41,139 bases of DNA from a virus. The stretch lies in IMG/VR virus record IMGVR_UViG_3300027911_000030, positions 1-41,139 of that record. The stretch is one strand, 5' to 3'. A model generated the notes under the pieces. It saw only the letters and a list, made by a program, of their open reading frames with translations, did not search any database and was not told the DNA's origin. The position numbers and the translations under genes are program-made. Positions within the stretch are counted from its first letter, which is position 1, and every line of letters begins with the position of its first letter. Positions 1 to 7,325 of this stretch are shown piece by piece.

Positions 1-756
1 CGCCGAGGCGCCAGGGCTCGCGGCCTCCGCCGCTGCGATCCCTTTGACGACCTCGGGATGATCGCCGCGAAAGCCGCCGATCATGAAGAGGCCCGCGATC
101 GCAACCCCGCCGAGCGCGAAAGCCGGATCGGCGGCCAGCGCCTGCTTGAGAACGCCCACAGGGTCGCCAGAGAGGGCGTAGTAGTCCGCGATCGCGCGAT
201 CGTACTGCGCCTGCCAGAACTGCAGGCGATCGAAGTTCTTGATCCAGAGCTGCGCTTCGAGAAGGCACGCGGCGACGAGGAGTTGCGGCGCGTTCAGGGT
301 GAGCCAGTTCGTCTGCGTCGCGGTATCGAGCGGCTGCTGGCGCACGTAGCACAGGATCTCGTTCGTGTAATTCTGGTCGCAGCTTGGCGCAATGAGCCAG
401 TTGTTGAAGTCGTAGTCGGCGTAGTAGCGCGGCGGCTTCGTGGCGTTGGGATTGGGCCAGTAGTTGCGGCAGTACTCGTAGGAGCGCGGCAGGATCTGGT
501 TCGCGTTGCCGTTCGCGTCCGTGAAGTTCATCGAGACCGTCTCGCGCCAGAAGTTGGGCTTCGAGATCGCATACTGCCCCACAAGCAAGCCCCCCGTCAT
601 GGGCGTGAGGTACCCCAGGATGTGCGCTTCCGTCGCGATCCGGTTCTCCGCCATCATCACGAGGCGCGGGATCTGCGCGACGAAGTTCGCGTCCGAGCGC
701 TCACTGTACGTCTGCATGTCGGAGACGAGCGAGTTGTACGTGAGCGTGGCGGGCAT
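1..756 (-). CDS. Phage neck/adaptor protein (SU10-adaptor-like), partial
   Basis: The gene starts at ATG 756 and stays open to the window edge, so its C-terminus is missing (252 codons seen). The first ~190 residues fit the phage SU10-type adaptor family: a start of the type TYNSLVSDMQTYSERSD followed by VAQIPRLVMMAENRIA, then a Tyr/Trp/Asn-rich beta region, then a helix (LNAPQLLVAACLLEAQLW). Such proteins sit below the portal in the neck of short-tailed phages; that role is from the family, not shown here. After residue ~205 there is a less typical tail with a hydrophobic patch (ALGGVAIAGLFMIGG) and an Ala-rich end. It lies 4 bp after the spanin stop and has only a weak ribosome site, so it may be translationally coupled to the lysis genes. 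Confidence 0.7.
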   Translation of the reverse strand, partial: MPATLTYNSLVSDMQTYSERSDANFVAQIPRLVMMAENRIATEAHILGYLTPMTGGLLVGQYAISKPNFWRETVSMNFTDANGNANQILPRSYEYCRNYWPNPNATKPPRYYADYDFNNWLIAPSCDQNYTNEILCYVRQQPLDTATQTNWLTLNAPQLLVAACLLEAQLWIKNFDRLQFWQAQYDRAIADYYALSGDPVGVLKQALAADPAFALGGVAIAGLFMIGGFRGDHPEVVKGIAAAEAASPGASA

Positions 757-760
757 GGCG

Positions 761-1276
761 CTACTTCCCGGGGCAGAGGAGCTTGCTCTCGATCAGGGTG
801 CGCTGGACGTAGTCCTGGAGCCCCCGGAGCTTGGTTTGGTCGGCTCGGCAGGTGCCGTAGTTGTCGACGACGGAGGCGGTAGCGGCTTGAGCGGAGACGG
901 GGGGACCATCAGGGATGGGTCCGGTGGGGGGATCGTCACCACGAGCGGCGGCGTCGATGAGCACGCCATCAGCGTGAGTGAGGAGAGCAGGGCAATCCTG
1001 CGTAGCAACGGGAACGTGGACAATTTGCACCTCCGGAACTTTCTGGATGAGCGTCTGCGTGACGACCTTGATGCGCTCGACTTCGTGGACGATGGGGGCC
1101 GCGGCCACGGCGTTGTCGGTCGTGAGCTGCTGCGTATGCTCGGTGGCCTGGGACATGGCGGTGGCGCGATCCTTCTGGAACTCGCGCTGCGCGTACTCGT
1201 AGCCGCCAAAGGCGGAGGCGAGCGTGAAGAGCACGAGCACCACAACGCCGATTGCGATTTTCGTGAGCGGATCCAT
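761..1276 (-). CDS. Inner-membrane spanin (Rz-like)
   Basis: 171 residues. A single N-terminal membrane segment (IAIGVVVLVLFTLASAFGGY, about residues 7-26) is followed by a coiled-coil-like periplasmic stretch rich in Gln, Glu, Lys and Val, and a Cys-containing C-terminal helix. This is the layout of i-spanins, which span the periplasm and, with an outer-membrane lipoprotein partner, fuse the two membranes at lysis. ATG 1276 was chosen over the longer open frame because it overlaps the TAA of the preceding gene (TAATG) and starts directly at the membrane segment. A second reading frame inside the gene encodes the partner (793-1023), which strongly supports the assignment. Confidence 0.85.
   Translation of the reverse strand: MDPLTKIAIGVVVLVLFTLASAFGGYEYAQREFQKDRATAMSQATEHTQQLTTDNAVAAAPIVHEVERIKVVTQTLIQKVPEVQIVHVPVATQDCPALLTHADGVLIDAAARGDDPPTGPIPDGPPVSAQAATASVVDNYGTCRADQTKLRGLQDYVQRTLIESKLLCPGK
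793..1023 (-). CDS. Outer-membrane lipoprotein spanin (Rz1-like), nested in Rz
   Basis: 76 residues, entirely inside the Rz-like gene in another frame. A GGAG motif (complement of 1031-1034) lies 7 nt before a TTG start at 1023. The product begins with a short positive segment (LLRR), a hydrophobic run (IALLSSLTL) and a lipobox L-M-A-C, predicting cleavage before Cys at residue ~22 and lipidation. The mature part is Pro/Ser/Thr-rich, as is usual for Rz1-type o-spanins. Nested Rz/Rz1 pairs are well known in phages of Gram-negative bacteria. There is no ATG before the hydrophobic run, so a standard ORF caller using ATG would miss it. Confidence 0.83.
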   Translation of the reverse strand: MSTFPLLRRIALLSSLTLMACSSTPPLVVTIPPPDPSLMVPPSPLKPLPPPSSTTTAPAEPTKPSSGGSRTTSSAP

Positions 1277-1602
1277 TACTGCAGGCCCTGTTGCACGACC
1301 TTGAGCGTTGCCGTTCCGCCGCCCGCTGCCGTCACCGTGAGGCGAACGGCGCGCGGAATCGTGGTCGAGGTGACGGTCGTGCTCGTCGTCGTGGAGGGCA
1401 CAATCTGCCCGCCCACGGTGACGGGGGAGGGCGACCACGGGTTCTGGAACGGATCGTCATCGGTGTAGTCGACCTGGGCCGTGCAAGCGCCGCCGGAGAT
1501 CACGAGATCGAGCCGCACCGAAGGAGTGGTTGCGTATTGATCCAGCACGAGCCATGCACTGGATCCGTTGGCGTTGAGTGATACGGGTTGCAGAGCGCGC
1601 AT
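1276..1602 (-). CDS. Small beta-rich phage protein, unknown function
   Basis: 108 residues with a beta-sandwich look: alternating hydrophobic strands, a Thr/Ser-rich stretch (STTTSTTVTSTTIPRAVRLT) and a Gly-rich turn near the C-terminus, ending KVVQQGLQ. It has no signal peptide, membrane segment or motif I recognise. It lies between the putative holin and the spanins, with its TAA overlapping the ATG of the i-spanin. A minor virion or decoration protein is possible; I have no firm assignment. Confidence 0.7.
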   Translation of the reverse strand: MRALQPVSLNANGSSAWLVLDQYATTPSVRLDLVISGGACTAQVDYTDDDPFQNPWSPSPVTVGGQIVPSTTTSTTVTSTTIPRAVRLTVTAAGGGTATLKVVQQGLQ

Positions 1603-1603
1603 C

Positions 1604-1837
1604 TCACTTCTCCTGGAGGGGGCGGTTGGTCTTGAAGCGCAAGAGGATGTTTCCCACCACGAGCGCCCCCATCGTGTAGTGGTACCACTTGTCGGGAACG
1701 TAGCCCTGCAGCGCAGGAAATTGATCCTGCGCCACGGGGAGTACCACGATCGCAGTTCCCATCACGGTGTTGAACCAGATGGTGAGCGACTTGTGCAGGT
1801 TCGCGCACTTCGCCTTGACGGTCGTCCAGTCGATCAT
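1604..1837 (-). CDS. Small membrane protein, holin candidate
   Basis: 77 residues. An amphipathic N-terminus (DWTTVKAKCANLHKSLTIW) is followed by two hydrophobic segments at about residues 23-36 (NTVMGTAIVVLPVA) and 53-66 (YTMGALVVGNILLR), and a short basic tail. Proteins of this form are common in phage lysis cassettes and are often annotated as holins. Its place just before the spanins supports a lysis role, but no direct holin signature is visible. ATG 1837 overlaps the TGA of the upstream gene (ATGA), so the two are probably translationally coupled. Confidence 0.6.
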   Translation of the reverse strand: MIDWTTVKAKCANLHKSLTIWFNTVMGTAIVVLPVAQDQFPALQGYVPDKWYHYTMGALVVGNILLRFKTNRPLQEK

Positions 1838-2073
1838 GGCTGGGGCTCCGAGGCATTGGCGGGGGCCGTTGAGTCGGCGAGAGCGGAAGCCTGCCGCTCC
1901 TGCGCGGCCTGTGCGGCGAGCTCCTCGGCCTTCTTTTGCGCTTCCACCATGTCGTTCAAGGCCGCTTGCAGTTCCTGCATCGCAGATTGCGTCGATGACG
2001 CCGTGTGCTGCAGGGCGTTCAGGATCGCGTTGAGCGCGTGAGGCGAAAGATTGATATTCACGAGTTGCAACAT
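1834..2073 (-). CDS. Small coiled-coil protein, unknown
   Basis: 79 residues. The middle is strongly helical and heptad-like (STQSAMQELQAALNDMVEA, then QKKAEELAAQAAQERQ), and the tail is Ala/Ser/Pro-rich. There is no membrane segment. A GGAGAG-type ribosome site lies about 10 nt before ATG 2073, and the stop overlaps the next start. It sits in the lysis/small-membrane-protein cluster; its function is unknown. Confidence 0.65.
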   Translation of the reverse strand: MLQLVNINLSPHALNAILNALQHTASSTQSAMQELQAALNDMVEAQKKAEELAAQAAQERQASALADSTAPANASEPQP

Positions 2074-2126
2074 TTCAGTATCTCTCCTCTACTGAAGTTC
2101 TGCGCGCGAGGGATTTCGCACGCAGT

Positions 2127-2432
2127 TCACAAAATCTTTTCCAGAAAATGCTTAATCCCCGCCCCGCCCGCCGAAGCGCCGGACATGAGGAGCGCAAGGA
2201 TCTTCCAATCGACACGCTCCTTCTTCGCCTCCACGCGAGATTCCGCCGAAGCCATAGCGGAAAGGTTCGCCTGCCCGACTTCGAGCGCACCGATCTTGTC
2301 TTCGATCTTCTCCTGCTTCGTCTCCATCTTCTCCTGGCGCGTTTCCATGCGCTTGATCGTCTCGGCAACGATCAACACCGTGGTCTCGACGTGCGCGACG
2401 GACTCCGTCACTCTCTCCAGAGTTCGTTCCAC
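2127..2432 (-). CDS. Coiled-coil protein with C-terminal membrane anchor (XhlA-like)
   Basis: 101 residues from a GTG start at 2432, preceded 7 nt upstream by AGGAG (in TAGGAGCTACAACGTG). The longer frame upstream of this GTG has no ribosome site and an unrelated composition. Residues 1-75 form a long charged heptad repeat (RMETRQEKMETKQEKIEDK). Residues ~80-95 are a hydrophobic segment (KILALLMSGASAGGAG), followed by a basic tail. This layout resembles XhlA-type lysis accessory proteins, so a role in lysis is a reasonable inference. The antisense and alternative frames here are shadows. Confidence 0.65.
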   Translation of the reverse strand: MERTLERVTESVAHVETTVLIVAETIKRMETRQEKMETKQEKIEDKIGALEVGQANLSAMASAESRVEAKKERVDWKILALLMSGASAGGAGIKHFLEKIL

Positions 2433-2476
2433 GTTGTAGCTCCTACGATCCGGCTTGTCAGCGTCCAAGGCAATTC

Positions 2477-2992
2477 CTACGTCGTCGAGTTGATGGTGAG
2501 CCACGGCCGGATCTGGAAGCAAAATACCACCGGACCCGGAAGATCCATCTCGGCGAGCTTGTAGCCAAGACGGATCTGCGCGCACTTCGTTGCGGACCAC
2601 GCCCACACGGCATTCCACTCCCAGTACGTCGCACCGTTCACCGTCATGCGCACACTACAGACCCCAGGCGTGTAGGGATCCTTCGTCTTGGGGTAGGCGG
2701 GCGTCGTGTACGTGCGCACCGCGCCCGCAGGAGCAATCGGCGCGAGGTACCAAAAGAGCCCATTCAACTGGTTACGAATACCGAGCCAGTACCACGTCTT
2801 CACCTTTTGCCCATACTTGGCGAGGATCGATGCCACCGCAGGCTCGTAGAGCCCCTGCTTGAGCGGATCCGGATCGTCAGGCGTATTCATCCACCACGGG
2901 ATCGAGAGCCCGAGAAGGACGTACACCCCCACCACGAATGGCGTCAACACGAGCGCCACCGCGTTGAGCAGGAAGAGAAGCAACCAGCTCAC
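2477..2992 (-). CDS. Membrane-anchored phage protein (DUF7338-like)
   Basis: 171 residues from GTG 2992, which overlaps the TGA of the upstream gene (GTGA) and opens straight into a membrane helix (LLLFLLNAVALVLTPFVVG). Next come a MNTPDDPDP motif, a central Trp-rich part (WYWLGIRNQLNGLFWY) and a C-terminal region containing WEWNAVWAW. This pattern resembles a family of phage proteins of unknown function that I recall as DUF7338; that match is from memory and was not checked. The longer frame upstream is an extension through the previous gene. The function is unknown. Confidence 0.62.
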   Translation of the reverse strand: MSWLLLFLLNAVALVLTPFVVGVYVLLGLSIPWWMNTPDDPDPLKQGLYEPAVASILAKYGQKVKTWYWLGIRNQLNGLFWYLAPIAPAGAVRTYTTPAYPKTKDPYTPGVCSVRMTVNGATYWEWNAVWAWSATKCAQIRLGYKLAEMDLPGPVVFCFQIRPWLTINSTT

Positions 2993-3141
2993 TTTTGCTT
3001 GATGCTCGTCTGGTTGGTGTTGGAGCTGCCTCCACCGCTGCCGGAGGACGGCGCGCTGGAAGAGCTCGCGCCCTTCTTGAGCAGGAAATAGACACCGACT
3101 CCGACAAGACCCACGATAACTGCCGCGATGACGACACTCAT
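2989..3141 (-). CDS. Small single-pass membrane protein
   Basis: 50 residues. ATG 3141 is chosen because a clear AGGAGG lies 5 nt upstream, while the longer frame lacks one. Residues 2-22 form one membrane helix (VVIAAVIVGLVGVGVYFLLK), followed by a Ser/Gly-rich flexible tail ending KQK. Its stop overlaps the next GTG start. It could be a holin-type or antiholin-type peptide, but size and topology alone do not decide this. Confidence 0.6.
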   Translation of the reverse strand: MSVVIAAVIVGLVGVGVYFLLKKGASSSSAPSSGSGGGSSNTNQTSIKQK

Positions 3142-3149
3142 ATTGCCTC

Positions 3150-3770
3150 CTATGTGTACGTGAATGTGACTTGCCAAGTACCCCCAGCACCGCCAGAGCC
3201 AGTACCTGTCTGACCACCACCACCACCGCCAGGAGTAGACCCAGTACCTGCGGCTCCCGCACTATTTGATGTTGGCGTAACCGATCCGCCATTTGGCGCA
3301 CCAGGAGCGGGCCCGTCAGAAGCTGACGTATCAGTGTTCCCGGCAGTATTGGTATCCCCGCCTGTTGCTGTGCCACCGGCATTGGTGCTTGCCTTGGCTG
3401 GGCCCAAGGTCAGCGTGAAAGAAGGAGATGCGCAAGACACTACAAAATTTGTACTGCCGTCACCGCCCAATCCGTCGCCTCCAGTTCTCCCGGCGCCAGG
3501 AGTCGAGGTCGTGTTGTATGTGAAACTTGTAGTTCCGCCAGTGACAGCGACAGTTTTCTTGGAATAGCCGCCAGAAGGAGCAGCGTTGAAATTCCCTACA
3601 AGGGCATGATCCCTGAAACCACCGGCCCCTACCCCCCACGCCTCAACTACGCACTGCGCAGCCCCAACAGGAGCCGTTTCGCTACCGCTTCCTGGTGTCG
3701 CGCTGTTATACGTGTGCACAGCGCCAGTAAAGCCCAGCGCCCCAAGCAGCATCTGCTGATTGGCACCCAT
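3150..3770 (-). CDS. Glycine-rich tail-tip/adhesin protein
   Basis: 206 residues. The N-terminal part is followed by VVEAWGVGAGGF and GGYSKKTVAVTGG, which resemble the glycine-rich domain found in tail-tip and receptor-binding proteins of many phages. The C-terminal half is low-complexity Gly/Thr/Ala/Pro (GGGGGGQTGTGSGGAGG) and ends in a beta strand (WQVTFTYT). ATG 3770 is preferred because it forms TAATG with the stop of the tail fibre gene; an upstream TTG at 3800 has no better ribosome site. It probably acts with the fibre just upstream. Confidence 0.65.
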   Translation of the reverse strand: MGANQQMLLGALGFTGAVHTYNSATPGSGSETAPVGAAQCVVEAWGVGAGGFRDHALVGNFNAAPSGGYSKKTVAVTGGTTSFTYNTTSTPGAGRTGGDGLGGDGSTNFVVSCASPSFTLTLGPAKASTNAGGTATGGDTNTAGNTDTSASDGPAPGAPNGGSVTPTSNSAGAAGTGSTPGGGGGGQTGTGSGGAGGTWQVTFTYT

Positions 3771-6700
3771 TACGAAAGTCCCGTCCCGGAAATGATCCAA
3801 CTCGTGCTACTAACCTTGCGCGCCGTGGCGACACCATTTTGCGCCAGGGTGCGCGTGCCCGTCGTGGTACTGCCCGCCTTCGTGAGCGTGTCGGTGTTGA
3901 TCGCGATCGACAGATTCGACGAGTTGAGGTTCGTGAACGTGAGGCACGTTCCCGTCGGATACGCCACCGAGCCGTTGGCTGGGATCGTCACCGTCAGGCT
4001 CGTGCCGTTCATGTCGATCGACTTGCCGCTGTCCGCAAGCACGCAGGTGTAGTTAGCGGTTTGCGCTTGTGGGGGAACTTCCAGGAACCCGGCGTTGTAG
4101 AGCGTGGTTCCACTATCCCCAATTTTCGTCGAGTGCGTGCCGGAAACAGAGTTGACAGTAAGAGCGTTGTTGCCGGAAACCGGCGACTGTATAGCGACAT
4201 TGCCCGTAGAATTAACGATACTGATCCGCGTACCGCCGTTAGTATTGATATTGAAACTGTGTGCTGTGTTCGTGCCAACAGAACCTATTCCACCTGTCTG
4301 CGCCTGTAGCGTAACGATGACGCCGCCGTTATTACCCTGCACCGTGTATTGCGCGCTGCCTCCGGCATTGGCATTGTTAAGAATTACCTGCGCGTACCCA
4401 GCAACATTGGAAGCGAACGAAGTGTTGCTGCCCGTCGTATCACTGACCGTAAGTGGGTAGCCACTGCCTGTTGCATTGATCGTGACATTGCCAGAGCCGG
4501 AGATGTTGACTCGGCTCACCGCATTCGTGTAGAGACCAAGCGTCGTGTTCTGCCAAGTCCCAAGGTACATCTGCGTCGAATCGACCCCGAGTTCCCCGTA
4601 TATCGTCAAAGTATCGTTACTACCCCAACGAATCAAACTGGGGTTATTGGTACTCGTCGAACCCCACAAATCCATCAAGTAGTTGTTGGTCGCACCGGCC
4701 CACATGCGCAGGGTCGTGGCGCCAGAGGTGGCGCCGTTGCTACCGGAGCCGTTACCAATTACCAGGGTAGGAGAGCTTCCGCTTCCCGGAGTGTTAATCG
4801 TCCAGTTACCCGCCCCAGTGATATTTCCTTGACTCGCATTCGTGGTGAAGCTGTAGAAGTCGAGCGTGCCCGACGCCACACCACCTTCGCGCAGGTACCA
4901 CTTGTTGACGGAGTTTTCCTGGAACTGGAACCCACTATTCGATGCAGCAGGACTATTGGCAACGAAAGCCGCGAATCCTCCATTCACAATTCCTACAGTC
5001 TGCCCATTCAAAACTGCAGCCAAACCCGACCCAGCGGTAACTGTCAAGGCATTGCCGCTGCTCGGCGCATTGATCGTGACGTTGCCGCTTGGGTTGATCG
5101 TTATCGCACCGAGCCCCGGCGTAGCTCCTCCGTTACCGCCGATCTGCAGGTTGTTCGGCGACGTGGGGGAGCCGCTGTTTGCATTGGCAGTGATCCAGTA
5201 CCGAGTACCGCTGTCTCCTTGGATAGCAAAGGTACCCGCCACACCAGAACCGGTGGCAATTTCGTAGATACCAGCAGCCGCAGCGCTCGAATTGACAGTC
5301 AGCGCGAATCCGCTCGTCGGCGCATTGATCGTGACGTTGCCGGTATTGTTGATCGTCATTCGCGCCGTGGCTGCACCCGCAGCATTGGTAGTGCCAAAGT
5401 TCAATGTCCCGCTGGCCGCTCCCGCGCCATGTGCATTGAACATCGTCCAGATTGCCGCCGCGTCGTTGCCTCCTTGCGCAACGAATGAAATCGTCCCAAA
5501 GTTGCCTACGGTGTTGGACGAGTTCTGGATAAGAATCCGAGAACCGTTGTAATAGCTCGCCGTATCAGTAGACGACGCGATTCCAGAAAACGAAGTCTGC
5601 GCAGCACCGCCCAGCGCATTGACGATCAAGGAGTTGCCGCTCGCGGGGGCGTTAATCGTCATCGCCGGACCCAGCAACGTAAGCATCGTTGCCGTGAGAT
5701 CGAAGCGCTGCGTTCCGCTGATCGTGAAATCGAGGTGGCCCGTTGCCGACTGGTAGAGCCCGGTCGATGGATCAACCGAGAACCCGATCGCCGGGGTGCT
5801 CTGACTGCCCTGGCCGAGAAGCAACGACGTGAGGCCGCTCACCGTCGTGGCGCAATTGATGACGTTCGTGCCATCCGAGAAGAGCACGGCGTTCTGACCG
5901 CTGGGCACCGTGATCTGCGAACCCGCACCACTCTTGAACGTGAGATTGAACGCGCCGGTCGTGGCGTTCTGGACGTAGTACACCTGCACCGTAGGCGGAA
6001 ACACCACAGTCTGGTTGGACCCCAGCACGCCCTGGTACTTCTGAACGACGTTCGCCGCCTGCGTTTGACTGAGCGTGAGCGTACCGCCCGTGACAGTCTG
6101 CACGAGCTCGGTGAAGGCGAACTTCGTGTTGGAGATGTTGCCGAAGCTGTACCACCCGGCGCTTGTTGCGAAGTACGCTGCTGAGTAGCCCGGATTGAGC
6201 GTCTCCGTCGCCGCGCCATCGACGGTATCCGCACCGTTGGGCGTGACGATGAGCGCGCCACTCCCCTTGTTGTTGAGGATGACGAAATACCCAAGCGGCG
6301 TGGGGATGGAACTGAGCGGTGGAAGATTGGCAGCTCCCGTGCCGCCCGTCCACACGTACTGCGCCGCGCGGTCCGTCGTCGCGCTCAAGTTGAGCGGAGA
6401 GGCCGAAGCGATCGAGCTCAAGAAGTTGGGCGAGAGCGTCGCGCCCAGCGCGATCATCCCCGTACCGGCAATCGCCGCAGCGGAGAGCGCACTCGACCCC
6501 GCGCCGAAAAGGAACGCCCCCCACGTCCCGCCAACCGTCGTGTTGTTGGTGAGGTAGACGTAGTACTGCTGCCCGGGCGCGATCGAGGCGATCGTCGTGC
6601 CAGTGTTCGAAAGAAGCGTGAAGGTGAAGGCGCCGTTGTTGTTGATGAGGATGTCAGTACCCAGGCCCTGTGCGTTGGCGGGGGGTAGGGTGATTGAGAG

Positions 6701-6874
6701 ACTGCCCGCGCCCGGCGTGCAGTCCATGATCCTCGTGACGATGGGGGAGCCGCTGGGCGCCTGCGTGGGCCACACGAGCGCCTGACTGACGGCGAAGGCC
6801 AGGGCGGAGTAGCTCGCCTGCGCCGCCGCTACGGGACCGCCGCCGAATACCTGATTGAAGCCGGGACCGGACAT
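3770..6874 (-). CDS. Long tail fibre protein with internal beta repeats
   Basis: 1034 residues, almost wholly Gly/Ser/Thr/Asn/Ala-rich beta sequence with no membrane segment. The N-terminal ~150 residues would be the virion-attachment part. From about residue 405 to 910 a motif of the type GNVTINAPxSGxALTV recurs six times at irregular spacings of 85-107 residues. The C-terminal ~110 residues (ANYTCVLADSGKSIDMNG, then TCLTFTNLN) resemble the C-terminal region seen in many phage fibres. The likely role is receptor binding or a shaft of the host-recognition apparatus. AAGGAA lies upstream of ATG 6874. Its position next to neck proteins and the Gly-rich protein fits a tail gene; the receptor is unknown. 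Confidence 0.75.
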   Translation of the reverse strand: MSGPGFNQVFGGGPVAAAQASYSALAFAVSQALVWPTQAPSGSPIVTRIMDCTPGAGSLSITLPPANAQGLGTDILINNNGAFTFTLLSNTGTTIASIAPGQQYYVYLTNNTTVGGTWGAFLFGAGSSALSAAAIAGTGMIALGATLSPNFLSSIASASPLNLSATTDRAAQYVWTGGTGAANLPPLSSIPTPLGYFVILNNKGSGALIVTPNGADTVDGAATETLNPGYSAAYFATSAGWYSFGNISNTKFAFTELVQTVTGGTLTLSQTQAANVVQKYQGVLGSNQTVVFPPTVQVYYVQNATTGAFNLTFKSGAGSQITVPSGQNAVLFSDGTNVINCATTVSGLTSLLLGQGSQSTPAIGFSVDPSTGLYQSATGHLDFTISGTQRFDLTATMLTLLGPAMTINAPASGNSLIVNALGGAAQTSFSGIASSTDTASYYNGSRILIQNSSNTVGNFGTISFVAQGGNDAAAIWTMFNAHGAGAASGTLNFGTTNAAGAATARMTINNTGNVTINAPTSGFALTVNSSAAAAGIYEIATGSGVAGTFAIQGDSGTRYWITANANSGSPTSPNNLQIGGNGGATPGLGAITINPSGNVTINAPSSGNALTVTAGSGLAAVLNGQTVGIVNGGFAAFVANSPAASNSGFQFQENSVNKWYLREGGVASGTLDFYSFTTNASQGNITGAGNWTINTPGSGSSPTLVIGNGSGSNGATSGATTLRMWAGATNNYLMDLWGSTSTNNPSLIRWGSNDTLTIYGELGVDSTQMYLGTWQNTTLGLYTNAVSRVNISGSGNVTINATGSGYPLTVSDTTGSNTSFASNVAGYAQVILNNANAGGSAQYTVQGNNGGVIVTLQAQTGGIGSVGTNTAHSFNINTNGGTRISIVNSTGNVAIQSPVSGNNALTVNSVSGTHSTKIGDSGTTLYNAGFLEVPPQAQTANYTCVLADSGKSIDMNGTSLTVTIPANGSVAYPTGTCLTFTNLNSSNLSIAINTDTLTKAGSTTTGTRTLAQNGVATARKVSSTSWIISGTGLS
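4170..5670 (-). repeat. Six-copy intragenic repeat in tail fibre gene
   Basis: Six copies of a DNA segment encoding (G)N(V/W)TI(N/Q)xPxSGxxLTV lie near 5647, 5325, 5068, 4790, 4472 and 4182. The copies near 5325 and 5068 share a run of about 25 identical bases, while the others have diverged. Spacing is about 257-322 bp. Such repeats could allow copy-number change by recombination. Confidence 0.75.
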
Positions 6875-6875
6875 G

Positions 6876-7325
6876 TCAATTCGTTCCTTGTTCCGTCACG
6901 ATTTGCGCCGAGGCGCCCGAAGTCTGTCCTTGCACGATCTCCGGCGCCCGGAACGAGAGCCCCTGCACCTCCTTCACCGTGAGCGTCGCGCCGACAAGGC
7001 TCACGTAGAGCGCAGTGACTCCGGACGAAAGGCCGAGGATCGTCTCCCCTGCGGAAAAGCTCCCCACAACACCCGCGACCGTCACGCTGTACTGCAGGTT
7101 CATCGGAACCGGCGTCTCGGGGCGCGGCATCCACACGGTGATGTCCTCCGTCGCGCGAGGGGGCAGACGCCAAGGATCGAACACGTCGCAGCATTCCTTG
7201 CACACGCGCAGGCCCGGCGTGTTGGGGTCCGACATCAACTCCTCGACGCTGTACTTCGTCTTGCACCGATCGCACAGGCCGATCGCGACCTGTCCGCGGC
7301 GCGAGGTGTCGAGGTAGAGGCTCAT
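6876..7325 (-). CDS. Zinc-ribbon virion/tail-associated protein
   Basis: 149 residues. Residues ~18-46 hold two Cys pairs, CDRC and CKEC (then another C), spaced as in a zinc ribbon. A Pro-rich linker follows (WRLPPRATEDITVWMPRPE), then an Ala/Gly/Val-rich beta domain to the end. A virion-associated role is inferred from its place between the neck protein and the tail fibre; the family is known to me only as a conserved phage protein. The start overlaps the stop of the upstream neck gene (ATGA), and it ends 1 bp before the fibre start. Confidence 0.65.
   Translation of the reverse strand: MSLYLDTSRRGQVAIGLCDRCKTKYSVEELMSDPNTPGLRVCKECCDVFDPWRLPPRATEDITVWMPRPETPVPMNLQYSVTVAGVVGSFSAGETILGLSSGVTALYVSLVGATLTVKEVQGLSFRAPEIVQGQTSGASAQIVTEQGTN

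Noticed and set aside
58-1468. Long plus-strand open frames opposite the adaptor and spanin genes
   Set aside because: Arg/Val-rich translations without ribosome sites, antisense to well-supported minus-strand genes; typical GC-rich shadows.
2075-2368. 97-codon minus-strand frame overlapping the XhlA-like gene
   Set aside because: Arg/Ser-rich, with no ribosome site; the overlapping frame with GTG 2432 has a good ribosome site and coiled-coil plus membrane segment.
3150-6874. Diversity-generating retroelement target in the fibre or Gly-rich gene
   Set aside because: No reverse transcriptase and no template/variable repeat pair were seen; the fibre repeats look like structural modules.
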